Origin: Rhodococcus rhodochrous
GTDB lineage: Bacteria > Actinomycetota > Actinomycetes > Mycobacteriales > Mycobacteriaceae
Assembly (NCBI RefSeq): GCF_900187265.1
Contig: NZ_LT906450.1
Span: 2,037,444 to 2,101,443, forward strand
Length of the DNA: 64,000 bases
Direction: 5' to 3'
The translations under genes and the position numbers were made by a program. Below, one piece after another: positions 39,726-48,799 of the stretch. The notes under the pieces are model-generated. The model was not told the origin of the DNA. It did not search any database and saw only the letters and a program-made list of their open reading frames with translations. The first letter of the stretch is position 1, and each line of letters starts with the position of its first letter.

Positions 39726-41041
39726 TACGCGCGGTCGGGAGGGGCGCCGAACATGCGGTTGCGCAGGCTGTCGTAGATGGGCGGGACCCGCGTGGAGGAT
39801 GCCACGACGACGGCGCAGATCGTCGCGGCGAGCATCGGGACCGTCACCCCCGTCACCGCGGTCATCTCCACGACGAGGACGACTCCGGTGATCGGCGCCC
39901 GCACCGACGCGCCGAAGAGGGCGGCCATCCCTGCGATCGCCATCGGTACGGCGAGGGACGACCCGATCCCGGGGACGATCACGGCGCAGATCCCGGCGCA
40001 CAACAGTCCCCAGAGAGCACCCAGTGCCAGGAGGGGCGCGAACAATCCGCCCGGTGTCCCGGCCGCATACGACAGCGGTCCCGCGACGAACCGCAGCAGG
40101 ACGTACCAGGCGACCACCGGCAGTGCGAGGGCGCCACCGCCCACCACGTGCTGGACGAGGGAGTCGCCGCCACCGCCGGCCCACGGTGCGACCACCGACA
40201 ACAACCCGACGAGTCCGCCGATGATCGCGGCCTTCGTCACCGGCGAGAGCGAGCGGATCGACTCCACCACGCTCAGCGATCCCAGGACCATCCGGTTGTA
40301 GGCCGCGCCGAGCAATCCGGTGAGCAGACCGAACACCACGAAGACGGGCAGCAGGACGATGGACGGGGGAGCGATGGGGTCCACGGTGAAGTCTGGGGTG
40401 TCGCCGACGATCGTCCGCGAACACGCCACCGCGGCGGCCACCGACAGGACGACGGGCACGACGGTGCGGAAACGGAAGCTGCCGGTGACCTCCTCGAAGA
40501 CGAACAGCGCACCACCGATCGGGGCGTTGAACGCGACCGCAAGTCCGGCACCGGAGACCGAGGTCTGCAGCAGACGTTCGTGTTCGGGGTGCCGGGAGCG
40601 GCGTGCGGTCTCGGCGCCCACCGCGGCACCCATGTGCACGATCGGACCCTCCCGCCCCAGGACGAGGCCCGACCCGATCGACAGGAGTGCCCCGACGAAT
40701 CTGGAGGGCAGCACCGACAGGGGTGGTGGCGCGGCCTGCCCGCGGTCGACGGCCTCGACGTGCTGGATCCCGCTACCCGAGGCGAGGGGGACCACCCGGA
40801 CGATCAGCGCCGCGAGCAGTGCGCCGAGGATCGTGATCCCCACCGGCACGAGCCATCCCGGACCGGGGAGTTCGTGCGCCCACTCCACGGTGTGGATCCG
40901 CCATCGTTCGAGCCGTTCCAGGCACCAGCGGAAGGCTCCGCCGACGACACCGATGACGGTGCCGGCCACGATCGCCAGCACACAGATCGTCGCGAGTTCG
41001 CGGGCGGGTACGGAAGGTTCCCGCTCGTTCTCGATGTCCAC
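39725..41041 (-). CDS. ClC family chloride/proton exchanger
   Basis: This 438-residue protein has the ClC fold with about ten or more hydrophobic segments. Selectivity motifs are present: GSGIQH, GREGPIVHMG with the gating glutamate, and GGLFAP. FVFEEVTGSF keeps the glutamate equivalent to E203 of the E. coli exchanger, which suggests coupled chloride/proton exchange rather than a channel. It is not part of the dprA operon, being on the opposite strand, and is an insertion relative to the mycobacterial order. The start is GTG. Confidence 0.88.
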   Translation of the reverse strand: MDIENEREPSVPARELATICVLAIVAGTVIGVVGGAFRWCLERLERWRIHTVEWAHELPGPGWLVPVGITILGALLAALIVRVVPLASGSGIQHVEAVDRGQAAPPPLSVLPSRFVGALLSIGSGLVLGREGPIVHMGAAVGAETARRSRHPEHERLLQTSVSGAGLAVAFNAPIGGALFVFEEVTGSFRFRTVVPVVLSVAAAVACSRTIVGDTPDFTVDPIAPPSIVLLPVFVVFGLLTGLLGAAYNRMVLGSLSVVESIRSLSPVTKAAIIGGLVGLLSVVAPWAGGGGDSLVQHVVGGGALALPVVAWYVLLRFVAGPLSYAAGTPGGLFAPLLALGALWGLLCAGICAVIVPGIGSSLAVPMAIAGMAALFGASVRAPITGVVLVVEMTAVTGVTVPMLAATICAVVVASSTRVPPIYDSLRNRMFGAPPDRA

Positions 41042-41228
41042 CCGGCGCCCTCCGACCTGCTGCCGACGCGCCGATCGGCTCGGCAGTGCCGGAGACGGTC
41101 GCGCGAAGGAGTCGTGACCGTATGCTCACAGACTTCGCGCCGTTCCGCCGGACACGCGAGGGGTGAATTCGGAGGATTACCGTGCTCGCCTGCGAAATCG
41201 GTGTCTTGCGAAGGGGCCCGAGTGTCGA

Positions 41229-41495
41229 CTACTCGTCGGAGGGCTCGGCCGTCGGCGCGTCCTCGACGTACCAGGCGCGGTCCTCGCGGTCCCACTTCAC
41301 GGCACCGCGGTGGGCCTTGCGGAACTCCTTGAGGACAGCGCGGTCGATGGACGGGTGGCCGTTGTCGTTCACGTAGATCCACTCGGAGCCGAACTTGGCC
41401 TCGATCGCGTCGACCATGTCGGTCTGGGTGACCCTGCGTTCGGTGGTGATGATGTCGGTCATCCAGGTGGCGATGTCGGCCGCGGTGGTGCTCAT
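41229..41495 (-). CDS. Small DUF6953-like protein
   Basis: This is an 88-residue acidic cytoplasmic protein of unknown function. It resembles the DUF6953 family as I remember it, with TAADIATWMTDII near the start, then FGSEWIYVNDNGHPSIDRAVLKEFRK and VKWDREDRAWYV. A longer frame upstream is open but unlike the family, so the ATG at 41495 is preferred. It is divergent from the siderophore-interacting gene across a 97-bp gap. Confidence 0.65.
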   Translation of the reverse strand: MSTTAADIATWMTDIITTERRVTQTDMVDAIEAKFGSEWIYVNDNGHPSIDRAVLKEFRKAHRGAVKWDREDRAWYVEDAPTAEPSDE

Positions 41496-41567
41496 GTTCT
41501 CGAGCCTAGAGCCTCGCCGATCGTGACCTCCCCGCCGCACCCCGCGACAGAGTACGGTGACGCGATA

Positions 41568-41586
41568 ATAGGTAACCCTAATAGGA
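41568..41586 (+). promoter_or_regulatory. Candidate IdeR/DtxR iron box
   Basis: ATAGGTAACCCTAATAGGA at 41568-41586, with the inverted TAGG-N4-CCTA core, matches about 13 of 19 positions of the IdeR consensus, mainly its left half. It lies directly before the start of a siderophore-interacting protein gene and overlaps its AGGAGG, so a bound repressor could block transcription under iron-replete conditions. Inferred from sequence. Confidence 0.45.
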
Positions 41587-41592
41587 GGTTCG

Positions 41593-42375
41593 GTGGCACG
41601 GAAAGCGCCCATGGGGACGACACTCACGGTCCTGCGGACCGAGACGATCGGCGAGCACTTCGTCCGCGTCGTACTCGGCGGAGACGGCTTCGGCGGGTTC
41701 CAGGCCCGCGCGGAGACCGACAGCTACGTGAAAATCGAGCTGCCTGCGGGGAACGACACGGTCGTCCGCACCTATACGGTCCGGCGCGTGGACGCGGACG
41801 CCCGGGAGATCTGGATCGACTTCGTCGTGCACGGCGACGAGGGTGTCGCGGGGCCGTGGGCTCGCTCGGTACAGCCGGGCACGCAGGTCGTGGTGCGGGG
41901 ACCCGGGGCGGGATACCGGCCCGATCGCTCCGCCGACTTCCATCTGCTCGCCGGCGACGAGACCGCGATCCCCGCAATCGCGGCCGCGCTCGAGGACTTG
42001 CCCGCCGACGCGCGGGGCGCGGTCTTCCTGGAGGTCATCGGGCCCGGCGACGAGCTGAAGCTCGACGCCCCGGCGGGTGTGGACGTCACCTGGCTCCATC
42101 GCGGTGTCGCGGCCGGAGACGCCGGTGCCGACCTGATCGACGGCAACTCACCCCTCGTCGCTGCGGTGAAGGCCCTGCCCTGGCCGGACGGTGACGTGCA
42201 AGTCTTCGTGCACGGAGAGGCCGAGGCCGTCATGAAGCACATCCGGCCGTACCTGCGGAAGGAGCGGGCCGTACCGCCGGCGCGCGCGTCGATCTCGGGT
42301 TACTGGCGTCGTGGACGCACCGAGGAGGGCTTCCGCGTGTGGAAGAGCGAACTGGCGGCCGTCGCGAGCAGTTGA
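41593..42375 (+). CDS. Siderophore-interacting protein (ViuB-like flavin reductase)
   Basis: SIP proteins use FAD and NAD(P)H to reduce ferric siderophores and release iron. The 260-residue protein has the FAD-binding motif RTYTVRRVD with ARSVQPGTQVVVRGPG, the segment LAGDETAIPAIAAAL typical of the family, and the C-terminal helix-rich end SGYWRRGRTEEGF. The GTG has AGGAGG upstream. M. tuberculosis has viuB between dprA and xerC at the same place. Cytoplasmic; substrate siderophore unknown. Confidence 0.9.
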   Translation: MARKAPMGTTLTVLRTETIGEHFVRVVLGGDGFGGFQARAETDSYVKIELPAGNDTVVRTYTVRRVDADAREIWIDFVVHGDEGVAGPWARSVQPGTQVVVRGPGAGYRPDRSADFHLLAGDETAIPAIAAALEDLPADARGAVFLEVIGPGDELKLDAPAGVDVTWLHRGVAAGDAGADLIDGNSPLVAAVKALPWPDGDVQVFVHGEAEAVMKHIRPYLRKERAVPPARASISGYWRRGRTEEGFRVWKSELAAVASS

Positions 42376-42391
42376 CGGCCGGTCGTTCACG

Positions 42392-43603
42392 TCAGCTCGC
42401 GGACTCGCGCGCCGGCACCGCGGCGGAGTCACGTGCCAGCACCGCGGCGGAGGTGAGCGCCAGTCCCGAGCAGACCACGATGGCGACGGCCATCGGGATA
42501 CCGGTGCCTTCGCCGCCGAGCCCGACGAGCGGGGAGACCACGGCAGCGAGACCGAACTGGGAGGCGCCGATCACGGCGGAGCCCGTACCGGCCGCCTTCG
42601 GGACCTGCGACTGGGCCAACGCGGTGGCGTTGCCCAATGTCAGACCCATCATGCTGATCGCGACGAACAGCAGCGGCAGGATCAGCGCCGCGACGTAGCC
42701 GACGACGACCATCGTCAGCAACAGCAGCGCACCTGCCGTGAACATGGTGGTCACACCGAAGAGCAGCAGTGTCCGCACCTCGAACCGGCCGATGAGGCGG
42801 GTGTTGACGGCGTTTGCCAGCACGAGACCGGCCGAGTTCACGGCGAAGACCAGAGAGAACTGTCCGGGGCTCAGGCCGAGGATGTTCTGGGTGACGAAGG
42901 GTGAGGCCGAGATGTACGAGAACATTGCGCCGAATCCCAGGGCCATGGCGGCGGCGTAACCGACGAAGCGTCGTTGCCGGAGGACGTATCCGAAGTTGCC
43001 GGCCATCGTCTTCAGACCGCCGGCGTGTCGCTTCTCCGGCGGCAGGGTCTCTGGGACGAACGCGAAGGCGCCGACGGCCATCAGGACGGCCAGGCCGGTG
43101 AGCACCCAGAAGATGCCGCGCCATCCGATCGGTCCCAGCAGCACGCCACCGAGCAGAGGAGCGGCGACGGGCGCGATGCCACCGATGATCATCATCAGGC
43201 TGAACAGCTTGGCGGCCTGATTGCCTCGCGCCCGGTCGGCGATGACCGCCCGGGCGAGGACGATGCCGGTGCCGCCGCTGAAGCCCTGGATCAGACGCGC
43301 AGCGATCAGGATCTCGACGGTGGGCGCCATCGCGCAGATCGCGCTGCTCACCGCCAGGACGATCGTGCCGGCGAGGATCAGCCGTCGCCGGCCCCAGCCG
43401 TCCGACAGGGGACCCACGAGCAGCTGGCCGAGCCCGAGACCCGCCATGAACGTCGTGAGCGTGAGCTGGACGCCGACGGTCGAACTGTCCAGGCTCTCCG
43501 CCATGACGGGAAGTCCCGGGAGGTACATGTCCGTGGCGAGCGGCGCGATCGCCGACAGCAACGCCAGTGCGCACAACATCGGTACCGGGATCGTTTTGTT
43601 CAC
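42392..43603 (-). CDS. Bcr/CflA-family MFS drug exporter
   Basis: This 403-residue major facilitator has twelve predicted hydrophobic segments. It starts with the Bcr/CflA pattern LLSAIAPLATDMYLPGLPVM, then has MFS motif A (GPLSDGWGRRRLIL) and ARLIQGFSGG in helix 4. It is probably a proton-driven efflux pump; substrates cannot be predicted. A GTG starts it. It converges with the siderophore gene (17-bp gap) and diverges from xerC. It is an insertion relative to mycobacteria. Confidence 0.87.
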   Translation of the reverse strand: MNKTIPVPMLCALALLSAIAPLATDMYLPGLPVMAESLDSSTVGVQLTLTTFMAGLGLGQLLVGPLSDGWGRRRLILAGTIVLAVSSAICAMAPTVEILIAARLIQGFSGGTGIVLARAVIADRARGNQAAKLFSLMMIIGGIAPVAAPLLGGVLLGPIGWRGIFWVLTGLAVLMAVGAFAFVPETLPPEKRHAGGLKTMAGNFGYVLRQRRFVGYAAAMALGFGAMFSYISASPFVTQNILGLSPGQFSLVFAVNSAGLVLANAVNTRLIGRFEVRTLLLFGVTTMFTAGALLLLTMVVVGYVAALILPLLFVAISMMGLTLGNATALAQSQVPKAAGTGSAVIGASQFGLAAVVSPLVGLGGEGTGIPMAVAIVVCSGLALTSAAVLARDSAAVPARESAS

Positions 43604-43664
43604 GAAAGCACCTTAGTCGGCGCGGGTCGTTGCACCCGAGCCGGTCGTGCCGCACGGTAGACCC

Positions 43665-44603
43665 ATGCGAGGCAACGAATCCGACATGCTTCCGGCGACG
43701 CTGGACGTACACCTGGGGGACTTCGTCGATCACCTCCGCCTCGAAGACAACCGCTCGGAGCACACGATCCGCGCGTATCGCACCGACATCCGCTCGCTGT
43801 TGCAGCACCTCGCCGACCGGAATCCCGATGCGCGCATCACCGACCTCGATCTCGATGTGCTGAGGTCCTGGCTCGCCGGGATGGTGGCGGCGGGGGCGGC
43901 CCGCACCACGCTCGCGCGGCGTACCTCGTCGGCACGCGTCTTCACGGCATGGCTCGTGCGCACCCGGCGACTCGACGCCGATCCGGCGACGCGTCTCGTC
44001 TCACCGCGTCCGCACCGCTCACTGCCCGCGGTGCTCCGCGACGACCAGGCGCTGGAGATCATGGAGGCCGCGAAATCCGGTGCGCGCGAACTCGATCCCA
44101 TCGCCCTCCGTGATCGGGTGATCGTCGAGCTGCTGTATGCGACCGGAATTCGGGTCGGGGAGCTGTGCGCGGTCGACATCGACGACGTCGACGCCGAGCG
44201 GCGGGTCGTCCGGGTCCTCGGCAAGGGCGACAAAGAACGGATCGTCCCCTACGGGACCCCCGCGGCCGAGGCGCTCGACGCGTGGTTGCGTCACGGACGC
44301 CCGCATCTCGCACGCCCGTCGTCGGGTGCGGCGTTGCTGCTGGGCAAGCGCGGTGGTCGGATCGACCAGCGGCAGGTCCGGTCGGTGGTGCACGAGGCGG
44401 TCTCGTCGGTGCCGGGCGCACCCGACCTCGCGCCGCACGGTCTGCGGCACAGTGCGGCGACGCACCTGCTCGAAGGGGGAGCGGACCTGCGCGTGGTCCA
44501 GGAGGTGCTGGGCCATACGAGTCTGGCCACCACGCAGCTCTACACCCACGTCTCGGTGGCGCGCCTGCGTGCCGCGCACGATCAGGCCCATCCTCGCGCC
44601 TGA
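43665..44603 (+). CDS. xerC: Tyrosine recombinase XerC
   Basis: XerC with XerD resolves chromosome dimers at dif. The 312-residue protein has the SAM-like N-terminal domain ([20 protein letters not shown]) and all catalytic residues: Arg in [16 protein letters not shown], Lys in [37 protein letters not shown] with the nucleophilic tyrosine. ATG at 43665 and ATG at 43686 are both possible starts. The position before rpsB matches mycobacterial xerC, so it is core and not a phage integrase. Confidence 0.92.
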   Translation: MRGNESDMLPATLDVHLGDFVDHLRLEDNRSEHTIRAYRTDIRSLLQHLADRNPDARITDLDLDVLRSWLAGMVAAGAARTTLARRTSSARVFTAWLVRTRRLDADPATRLVSPRPHRSLPAVLRDDQALEIMEAAKSGARELDPIALRDRVIVELLYATGIRVGELCAVDIDDVDAERRVVRVLGKGDKERIVPYGTPAAEALDAWLRHGRPHLARPSSGAALLLGKRGGRIDQRQVRSVVHEAVSSVPGAPDLAPHGLRHSAATHLLEGGADLRVVQEVLGHTSLATTQLYTHVSVARLRAAHDQAHPRA

Positions 44604-44669
44604 TCGGCCTGCCCGAGAAGCCGTCCCGGTTTGATAGCGTGCGCCGGCACCATCGAATCGGGGGAACAG

Positions 44670-46163
44670 ATGAGACGCAACGACCCGGGTCCTGCCGTGC
44701 CCGCCTGGCTGCAGGATCCACCGGAATCCGGAACCGACCACGCGCGACGCGGTCTCCGCCGCGCGGCCAGGGGTACCGAGACGCCCGGCCCATCCACTTC
44801 GTCCGGCGACGGTGCGACTCCACCCGCCCCCTCCGCTCCGCTCGGGATGACGGCCTCCGTGCCTCTCGGCATGGCGTTGCGGCCCCGGATGAGTACGGAC
44901 GACGACCCGGAGCCGCAGGCGACCGTGCCGGTAGTGCCGGAGGCGACGGTGCCGGTAGTGCCGCAGGCGACGGTGCCGGAAGTGCCGCCCGAGCCCGAGC
45001 CTGCCTCCGCCACCGCGGATCCGGTGCCCGCAGTCGCGGAGGCGAAGCCCGACACGGTGGCACCTGCACCCGAGCCGGAGGTGGCGAGCCCGGAGGTTTC
45101 GGAGGTCGCGCCCGGTCCGGGCGATCCCGAGTCCGCAGCGGTCCCGGCCCCGCTGCCGGCGCGAACGGACGCTGTGGTCGACGATCTGCCGGTCGACGAC
45201 CTGCAGCACGAGGCACAGCGGTTCGACGATCGGCCGTCCAACGTCGACCTCGCGTCGGGAGTGCTCGTCCGCAGGTCACGACGTTCGACGCGGCGATGGC
45301 GAGAACGGGTCGACCGGCTGACCGGTGGCAGGCTCGAGGGCGGAGGCAGTGAACGCCGCGAGGATCTCGTCGCCCGGATCCGCCAGCCGATCCCGGGCGA
45401 CTACCGCATCGCGGTGCTGTCCCTGAAGGGCGGGGTGGGCAAGACCACCACGACCGTCGGACTGGGGTCGACGTTCGCGTCGCTGCGCGGCGACTGCGTC
45501 ATCGCCGTCGACGCGAATCCGGACTTCGGCACCCTCGGGCAGAGGATCCCGCAGCAGACCACCTCGACCGTGCGGGACCTGCTCGCGAAGGCGTCGGGCA
45601 TCCGCCGGTACTCGGACGTGCGCGCCCACACCTCGCAGGCGCCGAGCCGACTCGAAGTGCTTGCGAGCGAACGCGATCCCGCTGCCTCGGAAGCGTTCAG
45701 CGAGGAGGACTACCGGCGCGTCGTCGACATCCTGCAGGTCTACTACAACGTGATCCTCACCGACTGCGGGACCGGGATCATGCACTCGGTCATGCGTGGC
45801 GTACTGGACCTGGCGAACACCCTCGTGCTCGTCGCGTCGCCGGCGGTCGATGCGGCGCGCAGTGCGGCGGCGACCCTCGACTGGCTGCAGGCTCACGGTT
45901 ACTCCGACCTGGTCGAACGTACGGTCGTGGTGATCAGCTCGCCGCGCCCGGGTGCGGCGAGTATCGACATGGACGCGCTGACCGCGCACTTCCTGGCGCG
46001 GTGCCGCGCGGTGAAGGTGCTGCCCTTCGACGAGCATCTCGCCGAGGGAGCCGAGATCGATCTCGAACGGCTCCGCCCCGCGACCCGCACGGCGTTCGTC
46101 GAACTCGCCGCGATGGTCGCCGACGACTTCCCCGCACTGTCGGGTCGGCACGCGGTGCACTAG
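44670..46163 (+). CDS. EspI-like MinD/ParA-family ATPase with Pro-rich N-terminus
   Basis: The 497-residue protein has two halves. The N-terminal half (about 1-200) is Pro/Glu/Ala-rich and disordered-looking, including three ATVPVVP-type octapeptide repeats. The C-terminal half is a deviant-Walker ATPase with KGGVGKTTTTVG, AVDANPDFGTLGQRI and LTDCGTGI. This layout resembles mycobacterial EspI (Rv3876) of ESX-1 and similar type VII secretion ATPases. No ESX gene is visible here. A basic stretch (RRSRRSTRRWRERVDR) joins the halves. The ATG at 44670 has GGGGGA upstream. Role uncertain. Confidence 0.7.
   Translation: MRRNDPGPAVPAWLQDPPESGTDHARRGLRRAARGTETPGPSTSSGDGATPPAPSAPLGMTASVPLGMALRPRMSTDDDPEPQATVPVVPEATVPVVPQATVPEVPPEPEPASATADPVPAVAEAKPDTVAPAPEPEVASPEVSEVAPGPGDPESAAVPAPLPARTDAVVDDLPVDDLQHEAQRFDDRPSNVDLASGVLVRRSRRSTRRWRERVDRLTGGRLEGGGSERREDLVARIRQPIPGDYRIAVLSLKGGVGKTTTTVGLGSTFASLRGDCVIAVDANPDFGTLGQRIPQQTTSTVRDLLAKASGIRRYSDVRAHTSQAPSRLEVLASERDPAASEAFSEEDYRRVVDILQVYYNVILTDCGTGIMHSVMRGVLDLANTLVLVASPAVDAARSAAATLDWLQAHGYSDLVERTVVVISSPRPGAASIDMDALTAHFLARCRAVKVLPFDEHLAEGAEIDLERLRPATRTAFVELAAMVADDFPALSGRHAVH
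44916..44987 (+). repeat. Three tandem 24-bp units in the EspI-like gene
   Basis: Units 44916-44939, 44940-44963 and 44964-44987 differ by one to three bases and encode QATVPVVP, EATVPVVP and QATVPEVP. They lie in the proline-rich N-terminal half, where slippage would stay in frame. Confidence 0.88.
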
Positions 46164-46178
46164 CCGGGGCGCCGGGCG

Positions 46179-46682
46179 TCACACCGGTAGCAGGCGGATC
46201 ACCGGGCGCTCCACGAGGGGGAGGGGATCGAGATAGTCGTCGCGGCCGCGGCGCAGTCCCCAGTGCAGACATGCGGAGGACGCGCAGCCTTCGTGGCCCG
46301 CGACGACGGTGCCGATGGGATCACCTCTCGTCACCCGGCGGCCCGCGGCGACCGACGCCTCGACCGGTTCGTAGGTGGTGCGCAGCCCGCCCTCGTGATC
46401 GACGGAGACCACGGGTTTCCCGGCCACGACACCGGCGAACGCGATGACGCCGTCACCGGCGGCCACGACGGTCTGTCCTGCTCGTGCGTCGAGATCGACT
46501 CCGCGGTGACCGGGGAGCCAGTTCTGCTCGGGTGGGTCGAACTGCCGGCTCACGGCCGGCCGGGGATCGAGTGGCCACACGAACCGTCCGGTGTCGGCCG
46601 ATCCGGTTCCCGGGACGACGGCGAGCACGACGAACGCGGCGATCACAACGGCGATCGTCCGGAAGGGCGCGGCGAGAAGCAT
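46179..46682 (-). CDS. Secreted M23 (LytM-like) peptidase-domain protein
   Basis: The 167-residue product has a signal peptide (about 1-29) and an M23 fold with the zinc ligands of GHRGVDLD (HxxxD). The usual HxH motif reads CLHWG, so the second, zinc-binding histidine is kept but the first, catalytic one is cysteine. In family terms it may be a regulator or binding protein rather than an active hydrolase. The mycobacterial relative Rv2891 occupies the same site beside rpsB. It is divergent from rpsB. Confidence 0.82.
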   Translation of the reverse strand: MLLAAPFRTIAVVIAAFVVLAVVPGTGSADTGRFVWPLDPRPAVSRQFDPPEQNWLPGHRGVDLDARAGQTVVAAGDGVIAFAGVVAGKPVVSVDHEGGLRTTYEPVEASVAAGRRVTRGDPIGTVVAGHEGCASSACLHWGLRRGRDDYLDPLPLVERPVIRLLPV

Positions 46683-46988
46683 GCCCGTCAGCCTCGTGAA
46701 TCGGACTCCCGCGCACCAGGCGTCGACGCGATCTGTGGACTAGCCCGGATCCATCCACAGGACCGGTGACTCCCGGTTAGGGATCCGCGCCCGCTCCGCG
46801 TACACTTGTCGGGCGGTCTGTATACGCAGATCGACTTCGCGCGTCCGCGCATCGATGCCGACCCGTTTCTCCGGGCCGCATCGGAAATGGCCGTCGGCCG
46901 GTCCCGCAAGGGTTCGACGGACATGTGGACGCCAGGGCGGGGATCGGAAGATCCACCGCGGAAACCGACACGAAAGAGAGAAACAGGC
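46683..46988 (+). promoter_or_regulatory. rpsB promoter and long leader
   Basis: This 306-bp gap has no gene that I can support. CTGTGGA (46733-46739) and TCCACAG (46754-46760) form a 7-bp inverted repeat. A promoter candidate follows: TTAGGG (46777-46782), 18-bp spacer, TACACT (46801-46806). Transcription would leave a leader of about 175 nt before rpsB, long enough for regulation by ribosomal protein or RNA structure, although no specific fold was recognised. AAGAGAGAAAC precedes the ATG. Confidence 0.5.
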
Positions 46989-47831
46989 ATGCCTGTTGTG
47001 ACTATGCGGCAGCTGCTCGACAGCGGCGCCCACTTCGGACACCAGACCCGTCGCTGGAATCCGAAGATGAAGCGGTTCATCTTCACCGACCGCAACGGCA
47101 TCTACATCATCGACCTGCAGCAGACCCTGACGTACATCGACAAGGCGTACGAGTTCGTCAAGGAGACCGTCGCTCACGGTGGAACCGTGCTGTTCGTCGG
47201 CACCAAGAAGCAGGCTCAGGAATCCATCGCCGAAGAGGCCACCCGCGTGGGCATGCCCTACGTGAACCAGCGCTGGCTCGGCGGCATGCTCACCAACTTC
47301 TCGACCGTCCACAAGCGCCTGCAGCGCCTGAAGGAGCTCGAGTCGATGGAGCAGACCGGCGGCTTCGAGGGACGCACCAAGAAGGAAATCCTCATGCTCA
47401 CGCGTGAGAAGAACAAGCTGGAGCGCACCCTCGGCGGCATCCGCGACATGGCGAAGGTTCCGTCGGCGATCTGGGTCGTCGACACCAACAAGGAGCACAT
47501 CGCCGTCGGTGAGGCCCGCAAGCTGAACATCCCGGTCATCGCGATCCTCGACACCAACTGCGATCCGGACCTCGTCGACTACCCGATCCCGGGTAACGAC
47601 GACGCGATCCGTTCCGCGGCGCTGCTGACCAAGGTCGTCGCTTCCGCCGTCGCCGAGGGCCTGCAGGCCCGCGCCGGCAAGAGCAGCGACGCCGAGGCCA
47701 AGCCCGAGGCCGGTGCCGAGCCTCTCGCCGAGTGGGAGCAGGAGCTGCTCTCGCAGGCCACCCCCGCCGCCGACGCCGAGGCGCCCGCAGCGGACGCAGC
47801 CCCCGCAGCAGACGCGGCCCCCGAGGCCTGA
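46989..47831 (+). CDS. rpsB: 30S ribosomal protein S2
   Basis: S2 is an essential 30S protein. The 280-residue sequence begins [27 protein letters not shown] and contains [14 protein letters not shown] and [22 protein letters not shown], all diagnostic. The C-terminal extension of about 45 residues is Ala/Glu/Asp-rich with [16 protein letters not shown]. It is followed by its own terminator and then tsf. Confidence 0.97.
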   Translation: MPVVTMRQLLDSGAHFGHQTRRWNPKMKRFIFTDRNGIYIIDLQQTLTYIDKAYEFVKETVAHGGTVLFVGTKKQAQESIAEEATRVGMPYVNQRWLGGMLTNFSTVHKRLQRLKELESMEQTGGFEGRTKKEILMLTREKNKLERTLGGIRDMAKVPSAIWVVDTNKEHIAVGEARKLNIPVIAILDTNCDPDLVDYPIPGNDDAIRSAALLTKVVASAVAEGLQARAGKSSDAEAKPEAGAEPLAEWEQELLSQATPAADAEAPAADAAPAADAAPEA

Positions 47832-47840
47832 TTCGTTGCC

Positions 47841-47880
47841 CGGCCCCGACCTTCCGATCGAGAGATCCTGGTCGGGGCCG
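47841..47880 (+). terminator. Hairpin between rpsB and tsf
   Basis: A perfect 11-bp stem (47841-47851 with 47870-47880) has an 18-nt loop containing an inner GATC-GAGA-GATC hairpin. It starts 10 bp after the rpsB stop. It may attenuate rather than stop tsf transcription. Confidence 0.6.
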
Positions 47881-47961
47881 TCGCATCGCGGCCCGAGCCC
47901 ATCCGCGCGGTAGGGCCGCCCCCAGAGACTTTTCCACCACAGACACAGGAGGCTCGCTTCC

Positions 47962-48786
47962 ATGGCGAACTACACCGCCGCCGACGTCAAGCGTCTTCGT
48001 GAGCTCACCGGCTCCGGAATGCTGGACTGCAAGAACGCGCTCGCCGACAACGACGGCGACTTCGACAAGGCCGTCGAGCAGCTGCGCATCAAGGGTGCCA
48101 AGGACGTGGGCAAGCGCGCCGAGCGCTCCACCGCCGAGGGCCTCGTCGTGGCCAAGGACGGCGTGCTCGTCGAGCTGAACTCCGAGACCGACTTCGTCGC
48201 CAAGAACGACGAGTTCCAGGCTCTCGCCGACAAGGTCGTCACCGCTGCCGCGCAGGCCCGCGCGAACGACGTCGAGGCGCTCAAGGCCGTCGAGATCGAC
48301 GGTAAGACCGTCGACGCCCTCGTCCAGGAGCTGTCTGCGAAGATCGGCGAGAAGCTCGAGCTGCGTCGCGTCGCTGCTTTCGACGGCCAGACCGCCGTCT
48401 ACCTGCACAAGCGTGCTTCCGACCTGCCGCCGTCGGTCGGCGTGCTCGTCGAGTACACCGGTGAGGGCGACGCCGCTGCCGAGGCCGCTCGCGGTGCCGC
48501 GATGCAGATCGCCGCTCTGAAGGCCAAGTACGTCAGCCGTGACGAGGTGCCCGAGGACATCGTCGCCAACGAGCGGCGTATCGCCGAGGAGACCGCCAAG
48601 GCCGAGGGCAAGCCGGAGCAGGCTCTGCCGAAGATCGTCGAAGGCCGCGTCAACGGCTACTTCAAGGACGTCGTCCTGCTCGAGCAGGCGTCCGTGACGG
48701 ACTCGAAGAAGACCGTCAAGGCGATCCTCGACGAGGCCGGCGCGACCGTCGCCCGCTTCGTGCGTTTCGAGGTCGGCGCCAGCTAG
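47962..48786 (+). CDS. tsf: Elongation factor Ts
   Basis: EF-Ts recycles EF-Tu from GDP to GTP form. The 274-residue protein has the N-terminal UBA-like domain [27 protein letters not shown], the conserved [14 protein letters not shown] and a coiled-coil dimerisation part. AGGAGG lies nine bases before the ATG. A hairpin follows within 15 bp of the stop. Confidence 0.97.
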   Translation: MANYTAADVKRLRELTGSGMLDCKNALADNDGDFDKAVEQLRIKGAKDVGKRAERSTAEGLVVAKDGVLVELNSETDFVAKNDEFQALADKVVTAAAQARANDVEALKAVEIDGKTVDALVQELSAKIGEKLELRRVAAFDGQTAVYLHKRASDLPPSVGVLVEYTGEGDAAAEAARGAAMQIAALKAKYVSRDEVPEDIVANERRIAEETAKAEGKPEQALPKIVEGRVNGYFKDVVLLEQASVTDSKKTVKAILDEAGATVARFVRFEVGAS

Positions 48787-48799
48787 TTCTTCCACTCCA

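Noticed and set aside
41182-41376. Small + strand frame with GGAGG before its GTG (about 64 codons)
   Set aside because: It has a good ribosome-binding site, but most of it lies antisense to the conserved DUF6953-like gene and its sequence is not recognisable. It might be a real short peptide; I could not support it.
39725-43603. Single genomic island from the ClC gene to the Bcr/CflA exporter
   Set aside because: The siderophore-interacting gene inside it is at its conserved position, composition looks uniform, and no flanking repeats or mobility genes were seen. Separate insertions are more likely.
43665-44603. Phage or island integrase
   Set aside because: It has the full XerC motif set and sits at the conserved xerC position between a ViuB-like gene and rpsB, with no attachment repeats or phage genes nearby.
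44670-46163. Chromosome-partition ParA
   Set aside because: The long Pro-rich N-terminus, lack of an adjacent parB and distance from any origin signature fit an EspI-like ATPase better.
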